From Natrinema gelatinilyticum (GTDB taxonomy: Archaea > Halobacteriota > Halobacteria > Halobacteriales > Natrialbaceae): a stretch of DNA of 64,000 nucleotides. Shown one piece after another: positions 9,195 to 18,680 of the stretch. A model generated the notes under the pieces. That model worked only from the letters and a program-made list of their open reading frames with translations. It did no database searches and was not told the DNA's origin. Numbering within the stretch: position 1 is the stretch's first letter; each line of letters begins with the position of its first letter. The stretch covers positions 3,534,001 to 3,598,000 of the forward strand of contig NZ_CP100756.1 of NCBI RefSeq assembly GCF_024266705.1. The letters are read 5' to 3'. A program made the translations under genes and the position numbers.

Positions 9195-10397
9195 ATGACT
9201 ACCGACAACCCGAGTAAGACGAGCACCAGTTCAGGTTCCGGTTCCCGGACTCGAGTAGGACCGTCGCGACGGTCGTTTCTGGGAACAGTCGCTGCGGTCG
9301 GTTCACTGGGGGGAATATCGACCGGAGTCGGTGGGACACAGGACGGCGACGGGGCCCTCCAGATCGTAAGTGATTTCGAACCGCCGTCGCTGCCCGAAAA
9401 CATCGCGATAGACGACGATGGGACGGTCTATCTGAGTATGGCCCCCGCGGGCCAGGTCGTCGCTGTCGACTCCGATGGCAATCAATCGTCAGTGGCGACG
9501 ATAGACGTCGGACAGGGACTGCTACTCGGCATAACGGTCCTCGGTGGTGTCCTCTACGTCGCAAACGGATCGGGGCAACCGGAAACGCACGGCGTGTGGC
9601 GCGTCGAGCCTGACGGGAGCGGCGACCCCGAACGGATCGCATCGCTGCCGGCCCAGGAGTCGATGCCGAACGGAATCATCCCCGATCCGTCTCTGGAGGA
9701 CGCACTCCTCGTCTCAGATCACCTTGGCGGTGCGATCTGGCGGGTGACGACCGACGGCGATGCCGAGCCGTGGGTTTCGGATTCCCTGCTCGAGCCGAAC
9801 ACGGAGGCGCAAACGCCGGTCGGCGCGGACGGCCTCGCAGTTCATCCGGACGGCGACGTCTACGTGGATAATCTCAACGCGGGATCGGTTATGCGAGTCC
9901 CGGTCGCCGACGATGGGAGCGCCGGGCAGGTAGAACAGATCGTTCAGGACGAGGGGCTGGTCGGCGCGGACGGCATGACGATCGACGAGGAGGGGACACC
10001 GTACATCGCGGTCAACGCTCGAAACGAGGTCGTCCGCATCACGGACGACCAGCAACTCGAAACGGTCGTCAGTGGAGCACCCCTCGATTTCCCGGCCGAC
10101 GTTCACTTCGGGACCACCGGATCTACAGCGACGTTGCTGTACATCGCAAACTTCGCCTACGGGACGTTCCTCCAGGACGAGGAGGCCGCGGAGCCGAGCC
10201 TCGCGAGAATCGACGTCGGAGTTCGCGGGTATTTCCACACCGTCACCGGACACGATGGAAACGGCGGAGCCGGACACGATGACGACGACGGCGGAGTCGG
10301 ACACGATGACGACGACGGCGGGGCCAGACATGACGACGACGGCGGAGCCGGACACGATGGAAACGGCGGGGCCGGACACGATGACGACGGCGCCTGA
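9195..10397 (+). CDS. SMP-30/gluconolactonase-like secreted beta-propeller with His/Asp-rich tail
   Basis: 400 residues from the ATG at 9195 (open frame from 9129). A Tat signal (SRRSFLG, near residue 29) precedes a beta-propeller with repeated DDDGTVYL-, VHPDGDVYV- and DEEGTPYIA-type blades, similar to SMP-30/gluconolactonase/LRE proteins. It is probably an exported sugar-lactone hydrolase or a binding protein. The last 50 residues are a repeat built on G-H-D-D-D-D-G-G and G-H-D-G-N-G-G, which looks able to bind metal ions but has no known counterpart that I recognise. The DNA of the tail (about 10247-10394) is a near-tandem repeat. Confidence 0.75.
   Translation: MTTDNPSKTSTSSGSGSRTRVGPSRRSFLGTVAAVGSLGGISTGVGGTQDGDGALQIVSDFEPPSLPENIAIDDDGTVYLSMAPAGQVVAVDSDGNQSSVATIDVGQGLLLGITVLGGVLYVANGSGQPETHGVWRVEPDGSGDPERIASLPAQESMPNGIIPDPSLEDALLVSDHLGGAIWRVTTDGDAEPWVSDSLLEPNTEAQTPVGADGLAVHPDGDVYVDNLNAGSVMRVPVADDGSAGQVEQIVQDEGLVGADGMTIDEEGTPYIAVNARNEVVRITDDQQLETVVSGAPLDFPADVHFGTTGSTATLLYIANFAYGTFLQDEEAAEPSLARIDVGVRGYFHTVTGHDGNGGAGHDDDDGGVGHDDDDGGARHDDDGGAGHDGNGGAGHDDDGA
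10247..10394 (+). repeat. Tandem repeat coding the GHDDDDGG tail
   Basis: Imperfect tandem units of about 24-27 bp encode G-H-D-(D)n-G-G and G-H-D-G-N-G-G blocks at the end of the SMP-30-like protein. Confidence 0.8.
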
Positions 10398-10736
10398 GCC
10401 GACGGAAAGTGACCGAAACCGGACCAACAACCGGATAAACGAGTACCGGGGTGGACAAGACACGTGCGAGCAACAGAGACCGTCCTGGTGATTCGACGGG
10501 ATGTGATTCCATCCGGTTTCTGCGGCCGTATCGGGTGGCAGCAATGATCGCCGATTCATCGCGAGTTGCCCGTCTCGACTGTCGTCATCTTCGTCGCGCA
10601 GCGACGACGGGAAGACTCGACCGGCCTCGTTCGGGCGTTCATTGATCTGCGGTGCCGATCCAGCGAATCGACCATATTGATGGACGAGCGCTACTGGTAA
10701 TTTGTATCGGCTTTGATCATTTCGTAAGCTATTAAT
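10398..10736. other. Intergenic region, no gene seen
   Basis: About 340 bp between the SMP-30-like gene and the HalOD1 gene. No ORF with family resemblance is seen; the right end holds an AT-rich promoter-like stretch. Confidence 0.5.
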
Positions 10737-10743
10737 GGAGGTG
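10737..10743 (+). promoter_or_regulatory. Shine-Dalgarno GGAGGTG
   Basis: GGAGGTG lies 11 bp before the ATG at 10755. A strong ribosome binding site is uncommon in haloarchaea, where most transcripts are leaderless, so this gene probably has a 5' leader. Confidence 0.6.
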
Positions 10744-10754
10744 TGTGGCGTTAG

Positions 10755-11015
10755 ATGCTAATGGGACAGACGCTCGCGGTCGACACCGGCCAGGTGTGCG
10801 AACGGATCGTCACCGGGGTAGCAGCGCTCAAGGGGGTAGATCCAACGGAATTACCACCGTTGTTCGAAGCAGTCGATCCGGACGCGCTCGCGGCAATCTT
10901 TGCTGACACGGAGTCCGGTCGGCCCAGGAGGGGCCATATCGGGTTCACCTACGCTGATCATCGAATTACTGTCGAGTTCGACGACACCGACCAACCGAAA
11001 GTGACGATCGACTGA
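10755..11015 (+). CDS. HalOD1 output domain protein
   Basis: 86 residues, the whole protein being one HalOD1 (halobacterial output domain 1): V-x-ERIVTGVAALKGVDPTELPPL, then EAVDPDALAAIF, then a strand pair HIGFTYADHRITVEF. HalOD1 occurs at the end of haloarchaeal sensor proteins and as stand-alone small proteins; its molecular action is unproven. The start at 10755 is supported by GGAGGTG; the ATG at 10761 is an alternative. Confidence 0.82.
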   Translation: MLMGQTLAVDTGQVCERIVTGVAALKGVDPTELPPLFEAVDPDALAAIFADTESGRPRRGHIGFTYADHRITVEFDDTDQPKVTID

Positions 11016-11105
11016 CCGAGCCGACGTCGCCGACCACGACGCGGAGTCGGCCAGGGTTCGATCGGACGAACGAAGACTGATAGCTCGGTGGTCAATAGGG
11101 ATGAT

Positions 11106-11879
11106 ATGGCACGACTCGAGCAGCTCACCGTGTATCCGGTGAAGGGACTCGACGGCATCGACCTCGAGACGGCCAGTGTCCTCGACGGCGGAACGATAGC
11201 TGGCGACAGGGAATTCGCCCTGTTCGACGCGAACGGCGACGTGGTAAACGGCAAGCGGACCGAACAGGTCCACCGGCTCGAGACGGATTACGATCCGGAG
11301 ACGAGTACCCTCACGGTCGAGCCCCCGGACGGGACGATGCACCGGTTCGAGCTCGGTGACGACCCCGGGCCCGCCGAAGCCTGGTTTAGCGGGTATTTCG
11401 ACGAGGACCTCTCGCTCGAACGAGACGCCTCGCTCGGTTTCGTCGACCGACGCGACATGGGGCCGTCTGTGATCAGTACGGCGACGATTCGGACCGTCAC
11501 GTCCTGGTTCGACGAGCTAACGGTCGATGGCGTGAGACGGCGACTGCGGGCAAACGTCGAAGTGGCCGGCGTGGAGCCGTTTTGGGAGGATCGATTCGTC
11601 GGCGAGGGGGCACCGACGTTCGTGATCGGCGGCGTTCGGTTCGAGGGTGTGACACCCTGTGGCCGCTGTATCGTGCCACAGCGTGATCCCGACACGGGAG
11701 CGCAGAACGACTCGTTTCGGGCTCGGTTCGTCCGAAATCGCGAGAAGTCGTTTCCATCCTGGGCCGATGCGGACGCGTTCGATCACTACTATACCGTGAT
11801 GATCCTGACACGCGTGCTGGCCACCGACCGCGGCCGGACGCTCCGCGTCGACGACCCGATCGAAATCGTCGCTGACTGA
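11106..11879 (+). CDS. MOSC domain-containing protein
   Basis: 257 residues from the ATG at 11106; an upstream start at 11088 adds six. An N-terminal MOSC beta-barrel region (LTVYPVKGLDGI, residues 5-16) is followed by the MOSC domain with the cysteine segment GVTPCGRCIVPQRDPDTG. Related proteins handle sulfur from, or reduce substrates with, the molybdenum cofactor (YcbX/mARC-type). No ferredoxin domain is attached, so an outside electron donor would be needed. The stop codon abuts that of the next gene, which is on the other strand. Confidence 0.85.
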   Translation: MARLEQLTVYPVKGLDGIDLETASVLDGGTIAGDREFALFDANGDVVNGKRTEQVHRLETDYDPETSTLTVEPPDGTMHRFELGDDPGPAEAWFSGYFDEDLSLERDASLGFVDRRDMGPSVISTATIRTVTSWFDELTVDGVRRRLRANVEVAGVEPFWEDRFVGEGAPTFVIGGVRFEGVTPCGRCIVPQRDPDTGAQNDSFRARFVRNREKSFPSWADADAFDHYYTVMILTRVLATDRGRTLRVDDPIEIVAD

Positions 11880-12209
11880 TCAGTGGTCGATCCCAGGACG
11901 CTGGAACGTTGTCTCCGCGCTCGTGTGCTCGTCGTCCGACCCGTGCAGCGCCGTCTCGAGTTCCGGCGCGGCCAGGAGTTCGTTTCGCTCGGGTTCGTTC
12001 GGCCGCCGGAAGTAGTACGTCTCCGCACAGCCTGCGACCAGTTCGGAAAGGGGTCGCGCTTCGTCGTGGACGACCGAGACGAGATCCCCCGTTACGGCGA
12101 TCAGCACCGAATCGTCGGGTTTGTAAAGCGCGTCCCGGAGTTCGGTGACGGTGCAGTCGGTCGGTAGCTCGAGGGTGACGCCGTCGACGGTCGCCCATCG
12201 CGTCTCCAT
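11880..12209 (-). CDS. Conserved-looking small acidic protein, possible beta-grasp fold
   Basis: 109 residues from the ATG at 12209 (12215 is two codons earlier). I do not recognise the family. The first 70 residues alternate strand, helix and strand in a way that recalls the beta-grasp/ubiquitin-like fold (TVDGVTLEL, TVTELRDALY, SVLIAVTGDLVSVV, AETYYFRRP); the rest is a polar tail. It converges with the MOSC gene: the two stop codons lie back to back in the palindrome TGATCA at 11877-11882. The fold is a guess from pattern only. Confidence 0.6.
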   Translation of the reverse strand: METRWATVDGVTLELPTDCTVTELRDALYKPDDSVLIAVTGDLVSVVHDEARPLSELVAGCAETYYFRRPNEPERNELLAAPELETALHGSDDEHTSAETTFQRPGIDH

Positions 12210-12411
12210 GCTCAATGCTATGGGAGCGACGGTCTATACGATTGTGCGCGCAGACACATGCCGGCTACACCACTGTGGGAAACTGTAGAGAACCCGCATG
12301 AGACCGCCGTCAGCAATCTTCGAACGCAGTCCCCCGAACGGCGACGGGTGTCGGATCGAATCATCAACAGCCAGAGAGATAAAGTACATCCGCACAGAAA
12401 AACCAGGAAAG

Positions 12412-13218
12412 ATGAACGGTCGGAAGCAGGATGCAGTCGAGACGCTCGAATTCGTCGCGCGGTCACCGTGTCGGATTCGAGTTCTCGAGACATTGCAGGA
12501 CACGAGTCCCGTCTCGAGGGAATCGTTGAAAGAGGAGGTAGACGTCGTGCGGACGACACTCTTACGGAACCTGCACGGGCTGGTAGAGCGAGGGCTCATT
12601 CGAGAGCGAGATCGCTATTACGAAATTACGTCGGCCGGAGCCCTCACCGCAGCAGGGGTGTCGAATGCACTAGAACGAATCGACACGGCGATACGCCTGC
12701 GGCCGGTGTTCGAGCGAATCCCCGCGAGTGAACTCGATTTCGACCTCGAGCGGTTGGCCGACGCGACGGTCGTCGAAGCTACGACCGCGAACCCATACGG
12801 ACCGACCGACCACCACGCAGTGAGCCTGACCGAGGTGAACCGCGCCAGACTGTTGTTGCCGGCCACGGGGGGCAAGCCGCTCGAGATGTCGCGGGCACCC
12901 ATCGAAGCGGGAGCCACGTTCGAACTGGTCGTCACTCGATCGGTCGCCGAGACGTTACTGTCGGCGATGCCGGTGGCGGACGAGTTCGCAGCGATCGTCG
13001 GCTACGACACCGTCTCCGTCTCAGTCGTCGACGACGAGATCCCGTTCTATCTAGGAATCGTCGATGATGCCGTTCAGATTGGTGTTCACGACGACAGCGG
13101 CCTGCCAACGGCACTCCTCGAGACGACCGATTCGACGGTCATGGAGTGGGCGGTCGACCGGTTCGAGGCGTACGAACGGCAGTCGACACCCATCGACGAC
13201 GGCAAACTGCAACGGTAG
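12412..13218 (+). CDS. Winged-helix regulator with FilR1-type domain
   Basis: 268 residues from the ATG at 12412 (frame open from 12298). Residues about 8-85 are a winged helix (ALETLEFV-like opening, SPCRIRVLETLQD, then ESLKEEVDVVRTTLLRNLHGL, then ERGLIRERDRYYEIT as the wing). The C-terminal part matches the haloarchaeal helix-turn-helix regulators formerly called DUF1724/FilR1 middle domain (LLPATGGKPLEM, DDEIPFYLGIVDDAVQIGVHDD). It is probably a one-component transcription factor; the signal is unknown. Confidence 0.8.
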   Translation: MNGRKQDAVETLEFVARSPCRIRVLETLQDTSPVSRESLKEEVDVVRTTLLRNLHGLVERGLIRERDRYYEITSAGALTAAGVSNALERIDTAIRLRPVFERIPASELDFDLERLADATVVEATTANPYGPTDHHAVSLTEVNRARLLLPATGGKPLEMSRAPIEAGATFELVVTRSVAETLLSAMPVADEFAAIVGYDTVSVSVVDDEIPFYLGIVDDAVQIGVHDDSGLPTALLETTDSTVMEWAVDRFEAYERQSTPIDDGKLQR

Positions 13219-13262
13219 AAGAGAAGCAGTGCGGTCGATTCGTTCGTGGTGCCATCTGCACG

Positions 13263-13281
13263 CTGTGCACGGTATGCACAG
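13263..13281. repeat. 7-bp perfect inverted repeat
   Basis: CTGTGCA, five bases, TGCACAG. It lies 45 bp after the FilR1-type regulator in an otherwise gene-free 310-bp stretch (13219-13532). It could be an operator or part of a terminator. Confidence 0.4.
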
Positions 13282-13532
13282 TCGGTGTGGGATACACTGA
13301 TATTCTTACGAACCACGATTGCCGATGCGGTAGGTGGTGAAACGGCAACCCCACTCTAACGTGATTCTGACGGCGAACGGGTGGAGATAGTGCCACTCCA
13401 ACGGCTATACGTTCACCGGTACCCTCTCGCCACCAGATTTCTGGTCGCTGCCGATCGACCGTTCATCCTCGAGAGGGCCGGACAGCGCTGGCTTCGGGAA
13501 ACGTTTAGGACGTGGCATCCGGTACTGTACGT

Positions 13533-13760
13533 GTGAGCGAGAATCGCGTCGTTCAGGGACGAATGGTAACGGCCAGGACACTCGCCGAGATGGTCGAGGA
13601 CGGCTCGGTAATGGAAGTCGACTCGATACAGGAGGCCGACGAAGCCTGTTCGGCCTGTGGTGGTAACGTCCTGAAAGTGACGTACATGCCGTCGGTGACC
13701 GAACTCGTGACGGGCTGGAAGTGCCAGGACTGCGACTGGAGCGGGACCGATCGGGACTGA
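13533..13760 (+). CDS. DUF5795 family zinc-ribbon protein
   Basis: 75 residues from the GTG at 13533 (an upstream ATG at 13512 is in frame). The sequence opens SENRVVQGRMVTARTLAEM and carries two CxxC pairs (CSACG near residue 40, CQDCDW near residue 66), a single zinc ribbon. This layout matches the conserved haloarchaeal DUF5795. Function unknown; a nucleic-acid or protein contact is likely. Confidence 0.8.
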   Translation: MSENRVVQGRMVTARTLAEMVEDGSVMEVDSIQEADEACSACGGNVLKVTYMPSVTELVTGWKCQDCDWSGTDRD

Positions 13761-14005
13761 CTGCCACCGGCATTCGAACGACTGCTGTCGTCCGACCGCA
13801 ACTGCATTCTCCGCGAGGCCCGTGCTCCGGGACCCGCAGAAAGCACCGCGTTCTCTCGGACCAGACCGTAACACGAGCGACCGGTAACACGAACGTGCCA
13901 CGTCCGGCACCGATTCGTCGCGTCGCTGGACGGTTCGACGAACATGACGGTGCAGAACACTGACTCGACCCTCTCCCGTCAGTCTGACTCAGAAATACGG
14001 TCTGG

Positions 14006-14878
14006 TCACCACACCAGCCACTCGAGGACGACGACGACCGCGGCGAGAAAGACGTGTTCCCCGTCGACGACGAATCCGTAATACAGCGGGCCGAGATCGG
14101 GGGCCGCAAACGGGATGTACGCACAGACGTACGCATTCATCGCGAGGACGACGAGGAACTTGGACGGAACAACGTCGATCACGACGAGCGTGACGATCGC
14201 AAAAGCGACAGCAATGGTGGCGACGAGCGAGACGATCCGGGTTATCTGCGGGCCGTACCGGTTTGGAACGGTCGGGATGCCCTCTTCACGATCGCCCTCG
14301 ATGTCTTTCACGTCGAAAACCACCGCGGCGATGGTGATCATGACGGTCACGTAGGCGAACAGAAACTGGATCCCGATGGAACTGAGCGACCCGTAGTAGT
14401 ACCCGACGCCCAGCGGGATCGCGCCCCAGGCGAGGCCAACGACGAGATTTTTCACCAGGAACATGTGCTTGACGCCGCCGACGGAGTACAGTACTGCCAC
14501 CACGAGCGGGAGCAGCATGTACACGGCTCCCGGCAGCCCCAGGGCGACGGCGACTCCGATCGCGATGACGTAGAGGCCGGCGCCGAACGCCAGCCAGAGA
14601 CGCCCGTAGCGTTTCGTGAATGCTGCTCGCTGTGGTACGTTCTGTTCGTCTTCCTCGAGGTCGGTCAACCGGTTGACGGTGTAGACGAACATCGTGACTG
14701 CGAAGACGATGAACAGCGGCAAGGACTCGAGCGGGAGGTCGACGAGGAAAACCGTCGTGACGACGACGCTGACCGTCGCCAGCGAGATAAAGAGATTGCT
14801 GTGGACCAGAAACCGAAGGACGGCAGCTATCGACGAAACCCAGTGTGGCGTTCGGTGTGTCGTTGTCGGGTTCGTCAC
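14006..14878 (-). CDS. UbiA-family prenyltransferase
   Basis: 290 residues from a GTG at 14878 (frame open to 14941). Eight or nine hydrophobic helices with the two Asp-rich motifs of the UbiA family: NRLTDLEED (NxxxD) in the first half and DVKDIEGDREEG in the second. These bind Mg-prenyl diphosphate. UbiA proteins attach prenyl chains to aromatic or lipid acceptors at the membrane; in haloarchaea candidates include archaeal lipid, menaquinone and carotenoid steps. The length and the DxxD spacing fit the lycopene-elongase-like branch, but that assignment is tentative. Confidence 0.85.
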   Translation of the reverse strand: MTNPTTTHRTPHWVSSIAAVLRFLVHSNLFISLATVSVVVTTVFLVDLPLESLPLFIVFAVTMFVYTVNRLTDLEEDEQNVPQRAAFTKRYGRLWLAFGAGLYVIAIGVAVALGLPGAVYMLLPLVVAVLYSVGGVKHMFLVKNLVVGLAWGAIPLGVGYYYGSLSSIGIQFLFAYVTVMITIAAVVFDVKDIEGDREEGIPTVPNRYGPQITRIVSLVATIAVAFAIVTLVVIDVVPSKFLVVLAMNAYVCAYIPFAAPDLGPLYYGFVVDGEHVFLAAVVVVLEWLVW

Positions 14879-15194
14879 TGGAAGCCCTCGTGTGAGAGAT
14901 AGGGTCAGACGGACTTTGAATGCTGTGTTGGAAGTCCTCAATTTGATTCCGAACTGTTGAATCGTATCGGACGTGAAAAATCACTACGAACCGGATGGAA
15001 ATCTGAGACTGATACTGAAAATCGGCTACCTGCGACCACTATCTTGCTGGAGTTCGACTATACGGCAGAGATGGAGCCTGCTTCGGTCGACAATCCACAG
15101 ACCGACTGCTTGTGCGAGAACGGAACGTGACCGCCGATGGCGATATAGTCGAAACACGTCGATGGAAATCCGGTCGCGAGTGGAAACTGGCAGG

Positions 15195-15200
15195 ATTTAA
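15195..15200 (+). promoter_or_regulatory. TATA-like box of sucCD
   Basis: ATTTAA about 29 bp before the sucC ATG, which is the spacing for a leaderless archaeal transcript and supports the start at 15229. Confidence 0.5.
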
Positions 15201-15228
15201 GCAAGGGCGGAACGGCCGTTCGAATGGT

Positions 15229-16380
15229 ATGAAATTACACGAGTACCAGGCGAAGCAGGTCTTCGCCGATGCCGGGATTCCAACGCCGGATTCCCAACTC
15301 GCGGACGACGTAGCCGGTGTCGTCGCCGCGGCCGAGGAGATTGGGTATCCGGTAGCGGTTAAGGCGCAGGTACAGGTCGGTGGTCGCGGGAAGGCAGGCG
15401 GGATCAAACTCGCCGACGGTGAGGACGAGGCCCGCGAGGCCGCCGAGTCGATACTCGGGATGGATCTGAAGGGATATTACGTAGACCAGGTCCTCGTCGA
15501 AGAGGCGGTCGACTTCGTGAACGAACTCTACGTCGGGATCACGATGGACCGGGGCGAAGGGAAACCCGTGGCGATGGTCTCGACTAAGGGCGGCGTCAAC
15601 ATCGAAGAAGTCGCCGAGGAGGACCCCAATGCGATCGCCCGCGAGCACATCGACCCGTCTTTCGGAATGCTCCCCTATCAAGCCAGAAGAGCAGTCTACG
15701 ACGCCGGTGTCGAGCAGTCCGTCGCTCGTGACGTCTCGAGCATTCTCACGACGCTCTATCAGCTCTGGGACGACAAAGACGGCGCCGATGCCGAAATCAA
15801 TCCACTGATGGTCACGAGCGGCGACGAGGTCGTCGCGGCCGACGCCGTGATGAACATCGACGAGGACGCGCTCTTTCGCCAGCCGGAACTCGCCGAAATG
15901 GAGGCGGAAGCCGCCGGCGGCGACGAACTCGAACGGATGGCCGACGAGTACGACTTCGACTACGTCCGGCTGGACGGGAACGTCGGCATCATCGGTAACG
16001 GTGCGGGGCTCGTGATGACGACACTCGACCTGGTCGACTACTACGGCGGTCAGCCCGCGAACTTCCTGGATGTCGGTGGCGGCGCGAAGGCCGCTCGAAT
16101 CTCGAACGCGCTCGACATGGTGTTCTCGGACGACAACGTCGACAGCGTCGTCTTCAACATCTTCGGCGGGATCACCCGCGGTGACGAGGTCGCCCGCGGT
16201 ATCAACGAAGCCTTAGAGCAGTTCGATGAGATTCCCAAGCCAGTCGTCGTTCGACTTGCTGGGACCAACTGGGAGGAAGGCATGGAAATTCTCAACGAGG
16301 ACCTCGTGACGGTGGAACAGACCTTGGAGGACGCAGTTCAGCGTGCCGTCGCGTACGCTGGAGAGGTGAACGACCAATGA
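15229..16380 (+). CDS. sucC: Succinyl-CoA synthetase (ADP-forming) beta subunit
   Basis: 383 residues, family-typical length. It opens with the canonical MKLHEYQAK and has the ATP-grasp features: [24 protein letters not shown] for metal and nucleotide binding, and the CoA-ligase domain with FLDVGGGA and NIFGGITR. With SucD it converts succinyl-CoA to succinate with formation of ATP in the TCA cycle. The frame extends upstream to 15112 but the start at 15229 fits the family and a TATA-like box. It overlaps sucD by four bases (ATGA), so the pair is translationally coupled. Confidence 0.97.
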   Translation: MKLHEYQAKQVFADAGIPTPDSQLADDVAGVVAAAEEIGYPVAVKAQVQVGGRGKAGGIKLADGEDEAREAAESILGMDLKGYYVDQVLVEEAVDFVNELYVGITMDRGEGKPVAMVSTKGGVNIEEVAEEDPNAIAREHIDPSFGMLPYQARRAVYDAGVEQSVARDVSSILTTLYQLWDDKDGADAEINPLMVTSGDEVVAADAVMNIDEDALFRQPELAEMEAEAAGGDELERMADEYDFDYVRLDGNVGIIGNGAGLVMTTLDLVDYYGGQPANFLDVGGGAKAARISNALDMVFSDDNVDSVVFNIFGGITRGDEVARGINEALEQFDEIPKPVVVRLAGTNWEEGMEILNEDLVTVEQTLEDAVQRAVAYAGEVNDQ

Positions 16381-17249
16381 GCGTACTAGTCGACGACGAA
16401 ACGCGCGTCGTGGTACAGGGCATCACCGGCGGCGAAGGAAAGTTCCACGCCGAACAGATGATGGAGTACGGCACCAACGTCGTTGCCGGTGCCGTCCCCG
16501 GCAAGGGCGGGCAGGAAGCGGCCGGCGTTCCCGTCTACGACACGGTTCACGAAGCGGTTGAGGAGGAGAACGCCGACACGTCCGTGATTTTCGTGCCGCC
16601 TGCGTTCGCCGGTGACGCGATATTCGAATCGTTGGATTCAGGTCTCGATCTCGCGGTTGCGATCACCGAGGGCATTCCGACACAGGACATGGCGCGGGTC
16701 AACAAGCGCCTGAGTGAAACCGACACCCGCCTCATCGGTCCGAACTGTCCCGGTCTCATTACTCCCGGCGAGGCCAAATTGGGCATTCTTCCGGGCAACA
16801 TCTTCGCTTCGGGGAACGTCGGCCTCGTTTCCCGATCGGGGACGCTGACCTACCAGGTGGTCGATAATCTGACCAATCGGGGCATCGGCCAAACCACAGC
16901 GATCGGTATCGGCGGCGACCCGATCATCGGCACCGACTTCGTCGATGCCCTCGAACTGTTCGAGAACGACCCCGAAACCGATGCCATCGTCATGTGCGGC
17001 GAGATCGGCGGTGAGGACGAGGAGGAAGCCGCCGCGTTCATCGACGACAACGTCGACACCCCCGTCGCCGGCTTCATCGCCGGTCGCACGGCCCCACCGG
17101 GCAAGCGAATGGGCCACGCCGGCGCAATCGTCTCCGGGTCCGGTACTGGGACGGCAGAAAGCAAAATTTCCGCGCTCAACGACGCCGGCGTCCCCGTCGG
17201 CGATACCCCGGAGGAGGTCGCCGACCACATCGAAGACTTCCTCGCATGA
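16377..17249 (+). CDS. sucD: Succinyl-CoA synthetase alpha subunit
   Basis: 290 residues, full length. The N-terminal CoA-binding Rossmann domain shows [18 protein letters not shown]; the GPNCPG segment follows; the phospho-histidine segment is [20 protein letters not shown]. It is the catalytic partner of SucC. The start overlaps the sucC stop. A GC-rich hairpin begins a few bases after the stop. Confidence 0.97.
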   Translation: MSVLVDDETRVVVQGITGGEGKFHAEQMMEYGTNVVAGAVPGKGGQEAAGVPVYDTVHEAVEEENADTSVIFVPPAFAGDAIFESLDSGLDLAVAITEGIPTQDMARVNKRLSETDTRLIGPNCPGLITPGEAKLGILPGNIFASGNVGLVSRSGTLTYQVVDNLTNRGIGQTTAIGIGGDPIIGTDFVDALELFENDPETDAIVMCGEIGGEDEEEAAAFIDDNVDTPVAGFIAGRTAPPGKRMGHAGAIVSGSGTGTAESKISALNDAGVPVGDTPEEVADHIEDFLA

Positions 17250-17345
17250 GGTCCTCCCCGCGCTAAAGCGCGAGGATGCCTCATATTGGGGATTCGGCTT
17301 CCGTGCTATCGACAGCGGATGCGCACCGTTTGTCGGCTTTGTCCC
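17250..17345 (-). mobile_element. Possible remnant of a TnpB (IS1341-type) right end
   Basis: On the minus strand a short frame reads ASAVDSTEAESPI then a stop, followed by GILAL-stop-RGED. The ending resembles tails of haloarchaeal TnpB genes (Val-Asp-Ser and E-x-x-SP near the end, then a GC hairpin). No transposase core is left. The rest of the gap, to about 17610, shows no gene. Weak. Confidence 0.3.
17253..17275. terminator. GC-rich hairpin after sucD, possibly a TnpB right-end scar
   Basis: CGCGCT-AA-AGCGCG with flanking CC/GG forms a strong stem-loop four bases after the sucD stop. It can serve as terminator. Read on the minus strand together with the next 70 bases, it also resembles the tail and right end of haloarchaeal IS1341-type elements (see separate entry). 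Confidence 0.5.
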
Positions 17346-17610
17346 TGTGCTTGAAAACGCAGATCGACTTCAGTTGCAGCAAGGCGCTTCGGTCTTGCCA
17401 TGCCCCTGAAAAACGAGGCCTTCGTCTCGAATATTCCGTAACTGCCACAGGTGTACTCGGAGGTCGATGAGACTCCGGCCTGCGTTACTCTCTTCGTTCC
17501 TACCACCAGCTGTTTCAGCCTGATAGTACGTGGCTACCCGAGGTACGGCTCCCTCCCGGCTATCGCATGCACCACGAACATACTGTTGCTCGCGGGGGAT
17601 TTCGCCAGCG

Positions 17611-17766
17611 ATGCCGGTCAGTATCGAGTGTGATGCCTGTGGTTACCAGCACACGATTCCCGAGCGGATTGATGACCCGAAAACGGGCGGGACGCGCTGT
17701 CCAAACTGTGGCGCACGACCATTCACCGTTCGTCGGAACGGGCTGCGGTGGCATCCCGATCCGTGA
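17611..17766 (+). CDS. Small CPxCG-type zinc-finger protein
   Basis: 51 residues from the ATG at 17611. Two cysteine pairs, CDACGY near residue 8 and CPNCGARPF near residue 32, form a one-domain zinc ribbon. Small zinc-finger proteins of this kind are abundant in haloarchaea, and several affect motility, biofilm or stress traits, but this one I cannot name. The frame runs in from 17530, but the earlier part does not look like coding sequence. Confidence 0.65.
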   Translation: MPVSIECDACGYQHTIPERIDDPKTGGTRCPNCGARPFTVRRNGLRWHPDP

Positions 17767-17855
17767 CTGCGCTCGAGGCACGCGGGGAGATTCCGACCGG
17801 ACGCGCATCAAACTAGGGACCCTTCCTCCCGCTCGCTGAAACGAGACGGATGCAG

Positions 17856-18680
17856 TCAGAATAGTTTGCCAAGGAGCGACCGAAGCCAGCCGAAGAAACC
17901 CGAAGAGTTGTCGTCTGCCGATTTGGAGTCATCTTCACGACCCGTCTCCTCCGTATCGCTGTCACCTCGTTCGGTCGTGGTAGTGTCGGGTTCGTCCGAG
18001 CTAAATTCGACACCTTTCGGTTTTCGGCGCGGGTCTTTCGATTCGGAGAGTTGCTGATTCGATGCCATCGTCCGGTCGCCGGTGGAGCGGTTTTGATTCG
18101 ATGCCGACGTCGATGTACGGTCACCAGTGGAGTGACTTTGACTCGACACGGTGGTGTGGTTGTCTATCGAGAGACTCTGACTCGAGGCTGATGGACGGCC
18201 AGTGTTGGAGCGAGTAGAAGAATTGGTGGACGGTCCCGTCTCGACCCAGAGAAACTCCTTGCCTTTCGTGCGGCCGGTGAGCAAGAGATCAGCGAGTTCG
18301 TCTTCGTCGGCCAGCAGGTCGTCTGCGATGTTCGGCTCCGGTTCCGGCTCGTCTGCGCTCGCGATGATATCCTCCGGACTCTCGTCTGCGAGGATATCGT
18401 CGGCACCGTTACTGTCGGTCGCTTCGGTCCGCAGTTGGTCGAAGACTTCGGCGGCCGTTCTGTCTTCGACGTCCTCGGATTTCCTCCTACTTCTCGTACC
18501 GGATTTCCTCCTGGCGCTGGACTGCCTTCTGGTACCATTTTCATTCCCCTGTTCCGTCGCCGTCCGGCGTCCGTGCCCCGCACCGTCGCCGGTCTCGAAT
18601 TCCCCGAACAGGTCGTCGACGCTCGAGCCCACTTCGAACGCGTCGTCGCCCGGATTAGTGTCTATTGGGGTATCTGTCAT
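17856..18680 (-). CDS. Acidic low-complexity protein with amphipathic C-terminal helix
   Basis: 274 residues from the ATG at 18680 (ATG at 18710 is earlier). I do not recognise a family. Parts: acidic N-terminus (AFEVGSSVDDLFGEFE), basic patch with RRKSGTRSRRKSE (about residues 58-70), short structured block EELADLLL-like to KGKEFLWVETG (about residues 130-150), a Ser/Thr/Asn-rich repeat with two STGDRT units, and at the very end GFFGWLRSLLGKLF, an amphipathic helix likely to lie on a membrane. It could be a disordered adaptor or signalling protein. It is divergent from the RuBisCO gene but need not be related to it. Confidence 0.65.
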   Translation of the reverse strand: MTDTPIDTNPGDDAFEVGSSVDDLFGEFETGDGAGHGRRTATEQGNENGTRRQSSARRKSGTRSRRKSEDVEDRTAAEVFDQLRTEATDSNGADDILADESPEDIIASADEPEPEPNIADDLLADEDELADLLLTGRTKGKEFLWVETGPSTNSSTRSNTGRPSASSQSLSIDNHTTVSSQSHSTGDRTSTSASNQNRSTGDRTMASNQQLSESKDPRRKPKGVEFSSDEPDTTTTERGDSDTEETGREDDSKSADDNSSGFFGWLRSLLGKLF

